DNA from: Argyresthia goedartella
Lineage: Eukaryota; Arthropoda; Insecta; Lepidoptera; Argyresthiidae
DNA: 64,000 nt
Direction: 5' to 3'
Assembly: GCA_949825045.1 (NCBI GenBank)
Contig: OX463822.1
Span: 32,490,703-32,554,702 of the forward strand
Positions 42,571-54,953 of the stretch are shown here, piece after piece; positions within the stretch are counted from its first letter, which is position 1, and every line of letters begins with the position of its first letter. The translations under genes and the position numbers were made by a program. The notes under the pieces are model-generated. The model had not been told where the DNA came from. It saw only the letters and a program-made list of their open reading frames with translations, and did no database searches.

Positions 42571-43410
42571 ATTCTTCAGGTCCTATATTATTGGTTTTTT
42601 CTAATATAATTTCTTTAACTGACGTGAAATTCATTGCAATATTATTTTTGCCTGCTTGTTGTTTTATTTGTGCCTAAATGTTTTCGATGGGAGTAAAATC
42701 GGGATGATATGGTGGTAAACGTACAATTTTATGCCCATGTTCCTCCAAGATCAATCGCAAATTCTGTGTGTTTCTGTTATTTGTGTATTTTTATAATTTC
42801 GTACAATTCAGGTTTCAATTTATTTGGGTCATGCGGAATATTGTGTTGTTGTAATCACTCTATCATTTGTAGTTTGGGTGTGTTTGAGTTTGATGGTTTC
42901 ACAGACAGCTTATTATGGCGTTACGGGGGCGTTATCAATTCATTCATTTCATTTCAGTTGGGAATCAGTTGATTGCGTAGCAATGTTTGATAACATTCCG
43001 CGATTATTTACTCATGATCGTCACCTTCTGAATCGACACATATATGTAACATTACAGCCCCTGGGACGCCCGCAAGTACAATTATAATTCGCTCTCCTTT
43101 GGAAATGGTTTGTTAAATACCTTCTTTGCTGCTATCTTGCCAAGTTTACCTTTAGTATGCGTATGAATCGTCCATAAACACTATGTTTCTACTAGCATCC
43201 CTCAGCTGTTGTATTTCTCTGAGATATTTGATCAGTTTTAAACGTACATCTTGCTTTTTCTTAAGTAGTCGTCTGTTGGTATCAGTTTTCAGAAAACTAA
43301 ACCCCATTTATTTCTTCATTTTCCTTAAAGTCTCTGCAAAGCATTTAAAGTTAACAGCTTCGATTAACTTTTTTCTCAAGTTATTTACAATTGGGAGTTC
43401 TTTGAGCATT
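42571..43410 (-). pseudogene. Tc1/mariner (IS630) superfamily transposase relic
   Basis: The minus strand contains NIVFMDDSYAY (first aspartate motif, about 43155-43186), KGERIIIVLAG and, further on, GHKIVRLPPYHPDFTPIENI (about 42678-42740). The last motif holds the final glutamate of the DDE triad. Upstream, LLKKKQDVRLKLIKYLREIQ fits the N-terminal helical region. Several stops and frameshifts separate these motifs. This is a family assignment only; the exact DDxE spacing cannot be read from a broken copy. Confidence 0.78.
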
Positions 43411-43448
43411 ATATGAAAATTGTGTCATATTACGAATCATCATTGTGC

Positions 43449-45285
43449 GGTGGGACTTGATGGTTTTGATTGTGCAGCGAATATAATAAGACATATAACT
43501 CATGGGTTTTGATTGTGCAGCGAACAGAATAAGACATATAACTCATGGGTTTTGATTGTGCAGCGAACATAATAAGACAACTCATGGGTTTTGATGGTGC
43601 AGCGAACATAATAAGACATATAACTCATGGGTTTTGATTGTGCAGTGAACATAATAAGACATATAACTCATGGTTTTTGATGGTGCAGCGAACATAATAA
43701 AACATATAAATCATGGGTTTTTCTTGTGCGGCGAACATAATAAGACATATAACTCATGGGTTTTGATTGTGCAGTGAACATAATAAGACATATAACTCAT
43801 GGGTTTTGATGGTGCAGCGAACATAATAAAACATATAACTCATGGGTTTTTCTTGTGCGGCGAACATAATAAGACATATAACTCATGGGTTTTGATGGTG
43901 CAGCTAACATAATAAGACATAACTCATGGGTTTTGATGGTGTAGCGAACATAATAAGACATAACTCATGGGTTTTGATGGTGCAGCGAACATAATAAGAC
44001 ATATAACTCATGGGTTTTGATTGTGCAGCGAACATAATAAGACAACTCATGGGTTTTGATGGTGCAGCGAACATAATAAGACATATAACTCATGGGTTTT
44101 GATGGTGCAGCGAACATAATAAGACATAACTCATGGGTTTTGATGGTGCAGCGAACAAAATTAGACATAACTCATGGGTTTTGATGGTGCAGCGAACATA
44201 ATAAGACATGTAACTCATGGGTTTTGATGGTGCAGCGAACATAATAAGACATATAACTCATGGGTTTTGATGGTGCAGCGAACATAATAAGACATAACTC
44301 ATGGGTTTTGATGGTGCAGCGAACATAATAAAACATAACTCATGGGTTTTGATAGTGCAGCGAACATAATAAGATATAACTCATGGGTTTTGATGGTGCA
44401 GCGAACAAAATAAGACATATAACTCATGGGTTTTGATTGTGCAGCGAACATAATAAGACAACTCATGGGTTTTGATGGTGCAGCGAACATAATAAGACAT
44501 ATATATAACTCATGGGTTTTGATGGTGCAGCGAACATAATAAGACATATAACTCATGGGTTTTGATGGTGCAGCGAACATAATAAGACATAACTCATGGG
44601 TTTTGATGGTGCAGCGAACAAAATTAGACATAACTCATGGGTTTTGATGGTGCAGCGAACATAATAAGACATATATATAACTCATGGGTTTTGATGGTGC
44701 AGCGAACATAATAAGACATATATATAACTCATGGGTTTTGATGGTGCAGCGAACATAATAAGACATATAACTCATGGGTTTTGATGGTGCAGCGAACATA
44801 ATAAGACATAACTCATGGGTTTTGATGGTGCAGCGAACAAAATTAGACATAACTCATGGGTTTTGATGGTGCAGCGAACATAATAAGACATATATATAAC
44901 TCATGGGTTTTGATGGTGCAGCGAACATAATAAGACATATAACTCATGGGTTTTGATGGTGCAGCGAACATAATAAGACATAACTCATGGGTTTTGATGG
45001 TGCAGCGAACATAATAAGATATAACTCATGGGTTTTGATGGTGCAGCGAACAAAATTAGACATAACTCATGGGTTTTGATGGTGCAGCGAACATAATAAG
45101 ACATGTAATTCATAGGTTTTGATTGTGCAGCGAACATAATAAGACATATAACTCATGGGTTTTGATGGTGCACCGAACATAATAAGAACTATATATATCA
45201 TGGGTTTTGATGGTGCAGCGAACATAATAAGACATAACTCATGGGTTTTGATTGTGCAGCGAATATAATATAAGACATAAGCCTC
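43449..45285. repeat. Minisatellite, ~43-bp unit, about 43 copies
   Basis: Unit: AACTCATGGGTTTTGATGGT, GCAGCGAACATAATAAGACA and a variable TA spacer. Spacer length gives units of about 38, 41, 43 or 47 bp. Sub-variants such as GAACAAAATTAG recur at about 44155, 44615, 44840 and 45050, indicating higher-order repeats. The minus strand reads as repeated CTIKTHEL/FAAPSKPMSY peptide, but frames shift with unit length, so coding is unlikely. It starts about 40 bp from the end of the Tc1/mariner-like relic. Confidence 0.93.
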
Positions 45286-46439
45286 TCGTAATGGCTTTCG
45301 ATTGTTTACAAATGACATTGACTCCTATTTCTTTCGAACAAGGTAAAAATTGCAAGTGCAATGGTTAGGGCGTACGATTATGTGATTCGGGCGTTTTCGG
45401 GCATACGACAATTGGCTAAGATTTCTATGCGCATTATCAGTTTTGGAGTACTATGTGGTGGTGGTTTACATGATCTTTGTTCTCTCTCTCTACACATTCG
45501 CATTACAGATAGACGCCACCGACATCGGTACCGAATCCTCGACTAATCGTTCGCCAACATCCATCTACCGCTAGGCTGCTACGAAACATTCATGAGTTTC
45601 GTCACCCTTCCCCACTAAAGCCCTAAAGACGTCCGATTCCATAAATCACATCGCGCCGAACGAGCAACAGATGGCGTTCGGAGCTAACCTCGAAAGAGAA
45701 GGCGCTATCTATGCGGAACGGAACCAAACAAGCGCGTTGGTTCCGCCGCTCGCCCCCCAACTCCAAACAGGCCAGAGGCCAGTGCCGCGACTCGCGCCCA
45801 GCGAATGCCTGTGTGCCGCTACCCAGTTCACAAATTCTACGTCGCGCGTGTACAAAAATACACAACCATCTGTTCAAATATTGTGAGAGTTTTTATTATT
45901 TCCTCTAAAACAACGATAAACCATTATGTGTGTTCCGTTTCCTTGAAGCCCCAAAAGAGCCGTTGTTTCGTCTGGCTTTATTTTTGTGTTCGCTAAGTGT
46001 GTTAGTGGTTTTGTTTTGCCGTGTATTGTGCTTTAGACGACTGGATTTATTACGCGATTATGAAGAGGCGCTCGTAATAAAAGGTAAATACACCGCCCAC
46101 ATTGCTGTGCACTTAGGAAATGATTAATTATTTGCTGTTATTCAATGATATAAGTTTCAATTAGAATTCTCCTTGGAGGCTATTCTAACAGGATTAGTTA
46201 CAAAGTGGCAATTGCTATTGGATTTGTCGTCTGTCTGTACGCTCGTCGGCAGTAACAGGACTATCAATCACAATTCCGTGTGCGTATGCTGACCATACAA
46301 GAAGAGTGACAATGCCTTATGTGGTGGAGATATTGAATGGAGACGTGCGTTGAAGCTTGTATTAATAATTTTTAATGTCACCATTGTGCCACATAATGCA
46401 GTTTAAATTATACTTAAACATAATTCACGTCGTGTACTA
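45286..46439. other. No defined gene; CpG-rich patch, possible first exon
   Basis: The stretch 45640-46090 is CpG-rich and contrasts with its surroundings. It ends near a possible splice donor, AAAAG|GTAAATAC (about 46081). Short open frames show no known domain. It could be a promoter with 5' exon of a gene lying beyond, which I cannot confirm. Confidence 0.3.
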
Positions 46440-46915
46440 ATTGTAAGTAATTTCTCTTACGTATAAGGCGGAGGTGCAATTTCACATTGTTTTATATGCA
46501 ATCGAAAGTATGATACGTACCTACAATGCAATAACACTTTATTGTCGATTTCCTCGGTCGGTTTTATTGCACTACTGAGTGTTCCTGCTTGAAACACTGT
46601 TGTGCCCCCTCCGAAGCTTGGGGAATGTTTGATTGATGTACAGTTCGGGTGAGAACATGCCCCCCCCCCTGTGTGACCATCATTTTTGGAACCATCGCTC
46701 TGTATTGTTATTTTGTTGATCTCCAAGTTTGGAGTCAGGTCTTTAGTGTCTATCGTGACTTTATATTTTCTATTAAATAGGATGGATGGTGTTGACCCTT
46801 TCAATTGTCCCGTGTTGTGCAGTCTCAGAGCTGCAGATATTGCCTCCTGTTGCTTTGTGTCCATCATTAGGGTAGACTTTCTAGGTTGGAATATGACACC
46901 GCCGCCGGTATGAAG
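46440..46915 (-). mobile_element. LINE fragment with RNase H domain start
   Basis: The minus strand encodes QPRKSTLMMDTKQQEAISAALRLHNTG, then (about 46690) ITIQSDGSKNDGHTGGGAC. The latter is an RNase H opening motif with its first aspartate. This arrangement after RT occurs in I/R1-group LINEs. Only this part is present. Confidence 0.65.
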
Positions 46916-47696
46916 TTCAACCGTACTTAATTTGAGCGGTAATCCGCGTATTCCGCCGCTAGACCACTAGCACTAGTGTGTGGTGTTGAATGAAGGTTAC
47001 TAACATTATGCAAGTTTTTTGACATGCTTGACGTCTTTTAAATATATTTTTTTACTGTTTCATCAAACTGGCTGTCTGCTTACTATACCTTCTTAGTATT
47101 TCATTAAAACTTGATTAAATTGCTCGACCATCACAAATGCCTTGACCTACGTAGATTCTACCTTGCTGATTAAGGTTATCTCTCTAGTTTTCCTCAAAAC
47201 TTAAACTACCTTACTTACTTAACTAATAACGGATTCAGGGGGTGCTGGAGGCTCCAGCCCCCTCCAAATGTAGGTGAGTAAGTTCTTGCGTAACAAACCA
47301 TAGTTAACTTGATTTTAAAGTTTTTGCAAGCATGAGAGATTGTACCTACTACATTTTCTCTTAGTTACCTACCAAATTACCAATTTCAGTTTGAATTGTC
47401 ATCAATTGACCTGTATTATGTTTTACCTGTCAGTGTTTAACCCTTAATATGCATTTTGTGCCGGCAACAGTAACACAACTATATTAAAAATAAATATATA
47501 ATTTATTTCAGTCTGTAAACTTTGTTTAAATACTCCTAAAAGTATTTTCAAATATTTAATGATAAATAATTTCAAACTAAGATTGTTTAGATTTTTTTTT
47601 TACGAAAATAAATTACATTTTTTTCCATTATTTCTGACTCGTTTATTTTTTAACAAATAGGAAAAAAATACATTTATTGGTTAACTTACTTATTTG
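46916..47696. other. No gene seen
   Basis: AT-rich. No coding frame or clear repeat. Confidence 0.4.
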
Positions 47697-47765
47697 TCAT
47701 CATCATCATTCCTAGCCCATATCGGCCCACCGCCGGGCAAAGGCCTCCTCTCTAGATAGCTTGAA
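47697..47765 (-). mobile_element. RTE-type LINE/SINE 3' end with (GAT)n tail
   Basis: On the minus strand: GAGAGGAGGCCTTTGCCCGG, CGGTGGGCCGATATGGGCTAGGAAT and GATGATGATGA. This is the characteristic 3' terminus of RTE-group repeats in moths and butterflies, here about 70 bp long. Confidence 0.8.
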
Positions 47766-50391
47766 ATGTAATTGTATCTTGTAAATATTTCGAGTATATT
47801 TGTGTCGATCTGGCTTTTGCTGTAATGGCATAAATAATTCGTTCAATTTACATTTGGCTCGGCCGAAATGAACCAATTTATTTATTTTTAAATTCTCTAC
47901 CTAGTTACAAATGCAACAAAATTCTACCCTAAGCAAATATAATTATGTATTGTTTAATTAAAAAACTGTCTCATCCCATTTTATCAGAACAGCAACATAT
48001 TCAGGTTTAAGTATTATCCGGATTTATGTCCATATTCAGTTGCACAACTTTCACAGAACGGGTTCACTAAATCCTCATTTACCTAATTGATTTACCAACA
48101 TTGATTTTAATCCGCGTTTTGTGAATTAACCTTTTGTTATCGGGCTGAGTATTATAACTATGCGAAACTTAATTATGTCCTACTTTGAGAAAACAGAATG
48201 ATTATAACACTATTAACGATGAATGAACTCATGTGGGTAATAAGTGGTCCAATATAGAGAAGAGGCAAAAAAGACGTATTCTAAGAATATTATTTAACGT
48301 CTACAGAAGACAAAGAAAGTTTTATTTGGAAATATTGATAATTTTAGCATCAAGAGGAATTTTTCAATTCACAATTATATATAACCTCGACTCTACTGAA
48401 CTCAAGGAATCAATGATTCAGAAACCAATGGTTCTGTAAGCTGTAGAGCGAGCGACACAGGAAATTTGTGTTTTTTTCATTATTTTCCAGTGAAATTATT
48501 ATAGAAATAAATAAATCGACTGCGTCTTCTTCCAATACCACATACAAACTTATGAATGGTTGAAACATAACTAAATCGACAAATCCAAATCCATTTAATA
48601 ATTCAGAACCTGCTCACAAAAATTCACGAGAACCGGTTGAGAAATAAGATCTGAAGGAGAACATCCGGAGAGACAGATACACGAAAGCATTTTTTCCCAA
48701 GCCGAAACGGAGACTCTTTGTCGCACTATGCTCTCACTCGTTGAATAAAATACAATCTATCTGTCCTCCAAGGACGCTCCATCGCCGAGATCATTCACCT
48801 AGTAATGTAATACTCTTTACTTATATACTTACTGAAATGTTACATTAAATCTGATCCGCCTACTCTACACCGCAGCACATTAGGTAGAGTAGAGGTGATA
48901 AATGGCACATACAAAATAAGTAGGCACATCATCGTCTACCTAATGCTAACAGTATACAGTATGTGAGCATAATCCTCTCCTCATTCACGCACAGATTTCC
49001 GATGTCTGATGAACACCGCTATAAAATCCTATTACCTAGTTATCTTCGGTATTAGCACACACATCCTGTGAAATTGGATTTATTACTGCCGCCGCACTTC
49101 AGTTTGCCGCTACATTCAATTACGATACGTGACGGATACAGTCACAATCAGTTTGTGATACCCATGCAATACAATAGTCTGTCTTATAAACAGGTATGAA
49201 TCCCGGCATGGGAAGAAGAAGAAAAATCCGCCGTGTCTTCGACGTTTTGTTAGATTCCTTTTTTGAGTGCATTGCTTAAAGGTTACTAACGACTAACTAA
49301 TTAATAAAGTTTTTAAATTTGTGTCATACATTTGGGTGTGTTGTTGCGCTTATCTCTTCCGTCTCTGCATCTGACGCTTCATTCCCCCTAACCGTAAAAT
49401 AGGGACATATTTCACCGGGATTTTCACTGATTTGGGAAAACTATGATAGATATGATAAAAGCGTCAAAGGCAAAAACCAAACTTCCTATAACTCTTGTCT
49501 CAGTAAGCGATAGGGAATCGTGTCAAGCTAAAAAATGTTACACAAGAGAGAGACAAGATGCATAGCACTGTTCCCCTTGCTGTGACATTTGCATGGAATT
49601 GTCAAAGCTAATCCGAGAATAGCGCTAACTCGTGTTCTATCACTCGGGCCTTAGATAGTTTTTAAATAACGTCATCGTTAACCCTAGATTAATGCTTGAC
49701 TCTCCTTTCATCTTTCGGGCTAAAGTTGTAAAATAACCGTTAAACCCAAAAGTGCACGGCTGTATAAGCGCTACTGTGCGTATTATACTGTTAAATCGGT
49801 ATTTTATATATCACTGTATTTCATGTCGAAACTACTGCAGATAGAAACTTGCGAAATATTAGTGTTGAAGGGCTCAAACGTCACTACTTTGACAAAAAAT
49901 TACCCACAGATATAAAAAACGTGACTTAAAGTACAAACACAAAAAAACGCTTTAAATTTTGTTTTAGCAATATATATTATTCTTATCTTAAAAACATATG
50001 TCATACATTTGGCCCGATTCTTGGGTAATTATTAGTTCCAAACTGTAGGACAGCTGTGGAGAATAATAGAATATAGATTACAAAGCCCTGAGTTTCTATC
50101 TGTGTTTCGGTAATAACCATCATGGGGAAATCCTTTCATAGAGCTCTTTATCAATGCACGAGGAACTAATAAGCAAATATCGATTTAACTCAAGTAGTTA
50201 CGGCACAAAATTCCCATTAAAATGTCTTTAACCGCACATGTGCCATTAAATGTGCATACTTGGTATTAAACCGATTGGTTAAATACCGGCCTTACATCTC
50301 TATTTCGGGCTCTAGAAGTGGTAATCGAACCTGATGTCGACTGTACCAAAACAACCCAGTTCATGAGTTCGCGCGACAGCAGTTACAGTTC
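47766..50391. other. No gene seen
   Basis: About 2.6 kb of mostly AT-rich sequence. A stretch near 48600-48680 (AAAATTCACGAGAACCGGTTGAG) resembles common interspersed moth repeats. The 68-codon plus frame at 48233-48439 is not recognisable. Confidence 0.4.
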
Positions 50392-50491
50392 GCGCCAAGT
50401 GTATTTGGCTCTCAGCGAGCTGTCACCTCTCTCTCTACCCTAAGCGAGAAAGAGAGGTTACAGCTCGCTCAGAGCCAATTAAACTTGGCGC
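50392..50491. repeat. 100-bp fold-back element, GCGCCAAG family
   Basis: Arms of about 42 bp: GCGCCAAGT, TTGGCTCTCAGCGAGCTGT, ACCTCTCTCTC, against the complementary right arm ending in ACTTGGCGC. The loop is about 16 bp (TACCCTAAGCGAGAAA region). A diverged copy lies at 20551-20662. Confidence 0.8.
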
Positions 50492-52373
50492 AACCTGCAC
50501 AAAGTTTTTACCAGTTTGCCAAACCCAGCTTTGGGAGCTTTGTGTGATCTTGCAGCACTAGATATTACTTATTATGACTACAATATAATATTACAAATAT
50601 AATACAAGCACTAAAAATGTAAACCTTTAGTATAGATAGATAATCAAGCCACAGACTTACTAATATCTAAGCCAAACAGGTAGGTAGGCCAAGGTAGCAT
50701 AAGCAAAAATGCAGTCCCAAAAACTTAACCTGGTCCAATTACGGTGTCGCTCGCGTCAATGGCATACGAATTACATTTAATACTGGCTACTATTGTGTTC
50801 TCTTTTTTGCCACATAGTTTAAGTTTATAAATGTCTCTGTACTTGTTTATGTCTTAGTTCATCAAATATTAAAGGTTATACTTTTCTTCGTTGATTCGGC
50901 CCATTATTTATTTGGCTTTCGCCGGTCCGGATATATTTCCCGGAAAACAGAGTAACAGGAGGTAACTGACACATTGAGATGTCGCCATCTTGCCTGTTAG
51001 ATTCTTGAAACTACGTTCTTATGTGAGCTGAGACAAGATACTGTTTGTTCTTGATTGCCTTAGCCAATTTATGAAACTGATCGTTCTTTCCTGACCTGAA
51101 ATCTCTGTCTCGGTCTATTTTTAGCCGTCTGCGACTATTTAAGAAAATTGGAAAAATTAGAAATGTCACCTAGCTCATTAGCTTTGGGACTATCGACTGA
51201 TCGAATGCCAAAACGTTTTGTCTTAAATACTCATACCCAAACGTCTATTTATACTCCATGTCTAGCCACGGCAACCTTTCCCAAGGTTACTGCATGTCTA
51301 CGTACGTGTGTCTGTGTTCGAAGGAATTAAATAAATTATAGTTGAAGCAGACTAGTCGATCAATCATCTCGTACGGTGATGATGGATGGTCTGTGGTCTG
51401 CCGGCGACGGCACCCGAACAAATTTGACGTCCGATCGTACGGCGGTGAATGGGCGACCGATGATTTTGTAATCTAAATGCAAGCAAAATTTTGTTTTCGG
51501 CTCAACCTTCTGCTTTTTTAGGCTCTTTGTTTCTAGAGCATTTATTTTTTTTAGTTTAGTTTGGTCCAAGTTTTTCAAGAAAAATATTTATTTATCTAAG
51601 TGTAGCACCACTTTAAGAACATTTTATATGTACACTATGTACTCTGACAAAATAAACAAAACAAACAGAAATATGACATTTAATCAATACTCGCATTCAC
51701 GGACTATGAAGAATGAAAAATCAAACGCAAAATCACTTAGGTTTAATAGAATGGATGTTCCTAAAATTGCCAGCTAAAGTATAAATACCCAATTTGGTAA
51801 GTAAAGGATTTTCAAGGGCCTCAAACTGAGTAAACCATTTCGAGATAATTGTTTGTTGTCGTTGATAAATAAATGGCGTTACTCGCTTCAGGGAATATTA
51901 CAGTAAACTCAAATTTCCTTCGCCGTTAAGTTGGCTGTCCTGTCAAATGTCCATATAACTCAGTTGTCAGTCAGACAGAACGTAAACAGATATTGATAAT
52001 ATAGTTTTTTAATTTTATATAGTGGTGAGATCTCAGATTTTAATAAAGTCTTAGTGAAATCATTACATTATAATCTTGTTTTCTGTGTTACCAATTAATT
52101 TATTTTTTGTTTTGTGTCATTATTTCAATTTATTTTTCATTTTACCGTGTTTAATTATGGATGTATATCTGAAATAAATAATAATAATTATTATTATTAT
52201 TATAATAAGGCAAGCGTAGTGCATGCCTAGTGTAATAAATGAATTCAAGGTCCAATCAGGGAGACGAATAAGCGACCTAAAACCTTTAACGTTTCGTCAG
52301 CATTCATCGTGAGTTTTCTATAGTTTTACAATTGATATTATTTGGGGCCTCATCTAAATATATGTAAAAACTC
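50492..52373. other. No gene seen; ATT microsatellite
   Basis: AT-rich. AATAATAATAATTATTATTATTATTATAATAA lies near 52177-52207. Short frames are unrecognised. Confidence 0.4.
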
Positions 52374-52777
52374 TAACACCCGTTTGCACTAAACGCGACT
52401 TAGGCTTGTCCTAGTTAAGATGAACCTAAGCCTAAGAACAGCCTAGCAAAAAAATTTGATTGCACTAACAGATTTATCTTAGTTACGTCGTAGCTTAGGC
52501 ATGGCCTAGCTAAGAGAATGATTGAATGAATGTAAATATTGATTGTTTATGGTTTTATAAACCGACTAAGTAATGTAGACCATAAAATATATTTTGGCTC
52601 TTTCTTTATAGTGATTCAGTCGTGAGTTAGAAGGAGATGTAAGATAAGGCCTTGGTATATTTTGTTTGCTAACGTAAACACACCGAAAGATGTCAATTGT
52701 CAAGTAATAAGCCAAGATTTGAATTCGAAACGTTTTTATTACTTTTTGGTTGTGAATTGCGATCGTTCGTTAATAAT

Positions 52778-54953
52778 ATGGAAAATAAGTTGAAACGAAA
52801 AAGAACCCCCAACTTTACTGCGGAGGAGAAATTGAGGTTTGTGCGATTGTTGCGCGAAGAAGGCCAGTGCATAATTTCAAAGGTTACAGCCCACGATGCT
52901 ACGACCAACAAAGAAAAGGAACATAAATGGGCGAAAATCACCCGTATACACAATTCAAGTGGAGATATGATAAGGTTTGTCAACTCGAATACCCTAAACG
53001 ATCAGTCACACGGCTTCAACCTTCCACGCAACTGCTGGACCAAGCTGAACCGACTCCGGACTGGCCAGGGCCGCTGCGCCGAACTAATGCTTAAGTGGAG
53101 GTACAGAGACAACCCTTTCTGCTCCTGCGGGGCTATTCAGTGCATGGCCCACCTGATGGATGATTGTCCTCTATGTTCGACCGAGGGAGGACTGCAGAGG
53201 AGAAGATTTATTACTAGTTTAATTTGTAAATAATACCTACTAACTAATTACAGGACAACAGAGACTTTAAAAAAGCAGTGGGGTAAGCTGAAAAGCGAAG
53301 CCAAAACCTATAAAGCTGCCAGCAGATGTTCTGTGAGCGGCACTGGTGGGGGTCCATCGAAAAAGTATGATGACCCAATATTGGAGCTGGTGGTAGAAAT
53401 AACAGGCCGAGCCAGTACTGGAATCACTAATATAGAAGATTGTGATGCTGAATCTGAAGTGGATACTATGAGTAAGTATTTCCATTATGGCGAGTCTACA
53501 TTGGTCATCAGTACAGTGGTAAGGACAGTGGCTAAGTGACTGTTTACATTGGTCTAGGACATTGGACAGTGGCGAATACTCAGGACAGTGACTGTTTACA
53601 CTTAGATCCACTGGCAAGGCAACTTGTAAGCCAAGCTGACTCGCCAATGTCCAATCTGTTTACTGCACTGTACTGTCCACTGTTTGTAGCATATACATAT
53701 GTATAGATCTGCTTTTTAATCCAAAGGTATTTCAAATAAATTTGAAGAACATAGTAATACTTTCTAAATACTGATACTCTTTTTCAGCTCAAAATGACAT
53801 GCTTGCCACCCAAGCTTCAACATCTGTTGAATATTTAGATGAGACTGTTTTTCAACAAGATTCTGAAGATGATGAGGTATGTTAAATTAGTTATGGATGT
53901 TGTATTCTATCGATTTCAGGTACTTATTTGCTTCATGTTTATGTCGCAGGGAAATGATAGAATCCAGGATTCAGCTAAATCCCAGGAAATGGTAAAATAA
54001 ACATGATTATATCATTTTACTAGACAGATCTAGGGATTTAGCTAAATCACTAAACTAAATCTAATGAATCTGTATTATTTCCATTAATAAAGGATTAAAC
54101 TTATTTTTTTCTTGAAGATTATACCAACACAAGTGGATCAAGAAGTAGAAGAAGCAATAAAAAAATCTACACAAGAATCTACCAATGAAAAGGGTAAAAA
54201 AATATTAAAAAGTACAACAAAAGAATGGGTTAATAGAAGAAGACCTGAGATCAGCGCTAATGAGAGAACTGTAAAGATGCAAACGCAGCAAAGAATCTCA
54301 AATAGATTTGCAGCAGAGAGATTAAGAGCGGAGCAGGAAAAAACGAAGTTAATCTTGCGACAAATAAAGCAAAATACAGAGCTACACAACATAAAAATGG
54401 AGAACGAAAAGCATAAGAGAGATATATTACAAACTTTATTAAAAAAAGTACAAGGTAAGAACTTAAATAATAAAAATTGCATTTACGAGAAAAAGTTTTG
54501 GGTAATTAAATTTCTTCTGTCAATGGCATTGGGCAGAAGTTCCATTCCACCAAGTATCTCATTCTCGATTTGACCCTCCTGAATCAAAGAGTTCAGAAGG
54601 TCTTCGTCCAGTTCATCTGGAGTAGGGGGCACGTCTTCTTTAAAATCTACACAGATGTTGTGAAGGATGCAGCAGGCAACAATAACTTTACAAGCTGTTT
54701 CTAGTTTTATCCTAAGACCCATTGCAAGAGCCGGAAACCTCCGTTTAATTACACCATATTGTCTCTCCACAGTATTACGCGTTGATATTTGGCTCTTGTT
54801 AAACCATTCTTGAGCTGGATTACTCGGGTTTAAGAAAGGTGTGACCAGGTACTTCTGGAAAAGATTTAAAAACAATATTATTAATTTGTTTCAGATGCTG
54901 AGCCAAAGGATATAGCAAAAGTAGCCACAAAATTTGTGTTTGAATCTGAATAA
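52778..54953 (+). CDS. Harbinger Myb/SANT-like protein, six exons, 313 aa
   Basis: Partner protein that in this superfamily binds element ends and helps the transposase reach the nucleus. Exons: 52778-52974, 53254-53471, 53788-53876, 53950-53991, 54118-54454, 54895-54953. All introns are GT-AG with matching phases (942 nt). The first two exons give a trihelix domain: RTPNFTAEEKLRFVRLLREE, KEKEHKWAKITRIHNSS, then LKKQWGKLKSEAK and GGGPSKKYDDPILELV. Later exons are acidic, then basic and helical with coiled-coil character (RLRAEQEKTKLILRQIKQN). Intron 1 carries a LINE fragment. Intron 5 (54455-54894) contains the whole last exon of the transposase on the other strand. Confidence 0.85.
53010..53215 (+). 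mobile_element. LINE C-terminal fragment in intron 1 of Myb-like gene
   Basis: Encodes LPRNCWTKLNRLRTGQGRCA and then NPFCSCGAIQCMAHLMDDCP, the cysteine-rich C-terminal motif of several LINE groups. It lies wholly within the intron 52975-53253 of the Harbinger Myb-like gene. Confidence 0.65.

Noticed and set aside
43449..45285. CRISPR-like array
   Set aside because: Units are contiguous near-identical repeats with 1-10 bp TA spacers, not repeats separated by unique spacers. The genome is also eukaryotic.
43965..45318. Repeated-peptide ORFs (CTIKTHEL / FAAPSKPMSY) on the minus strand of the minisatellite
   Set aside because: They are only the translation of the tandem array. Variable TA spacers change frame between units, and no start context or conserved domain exists.
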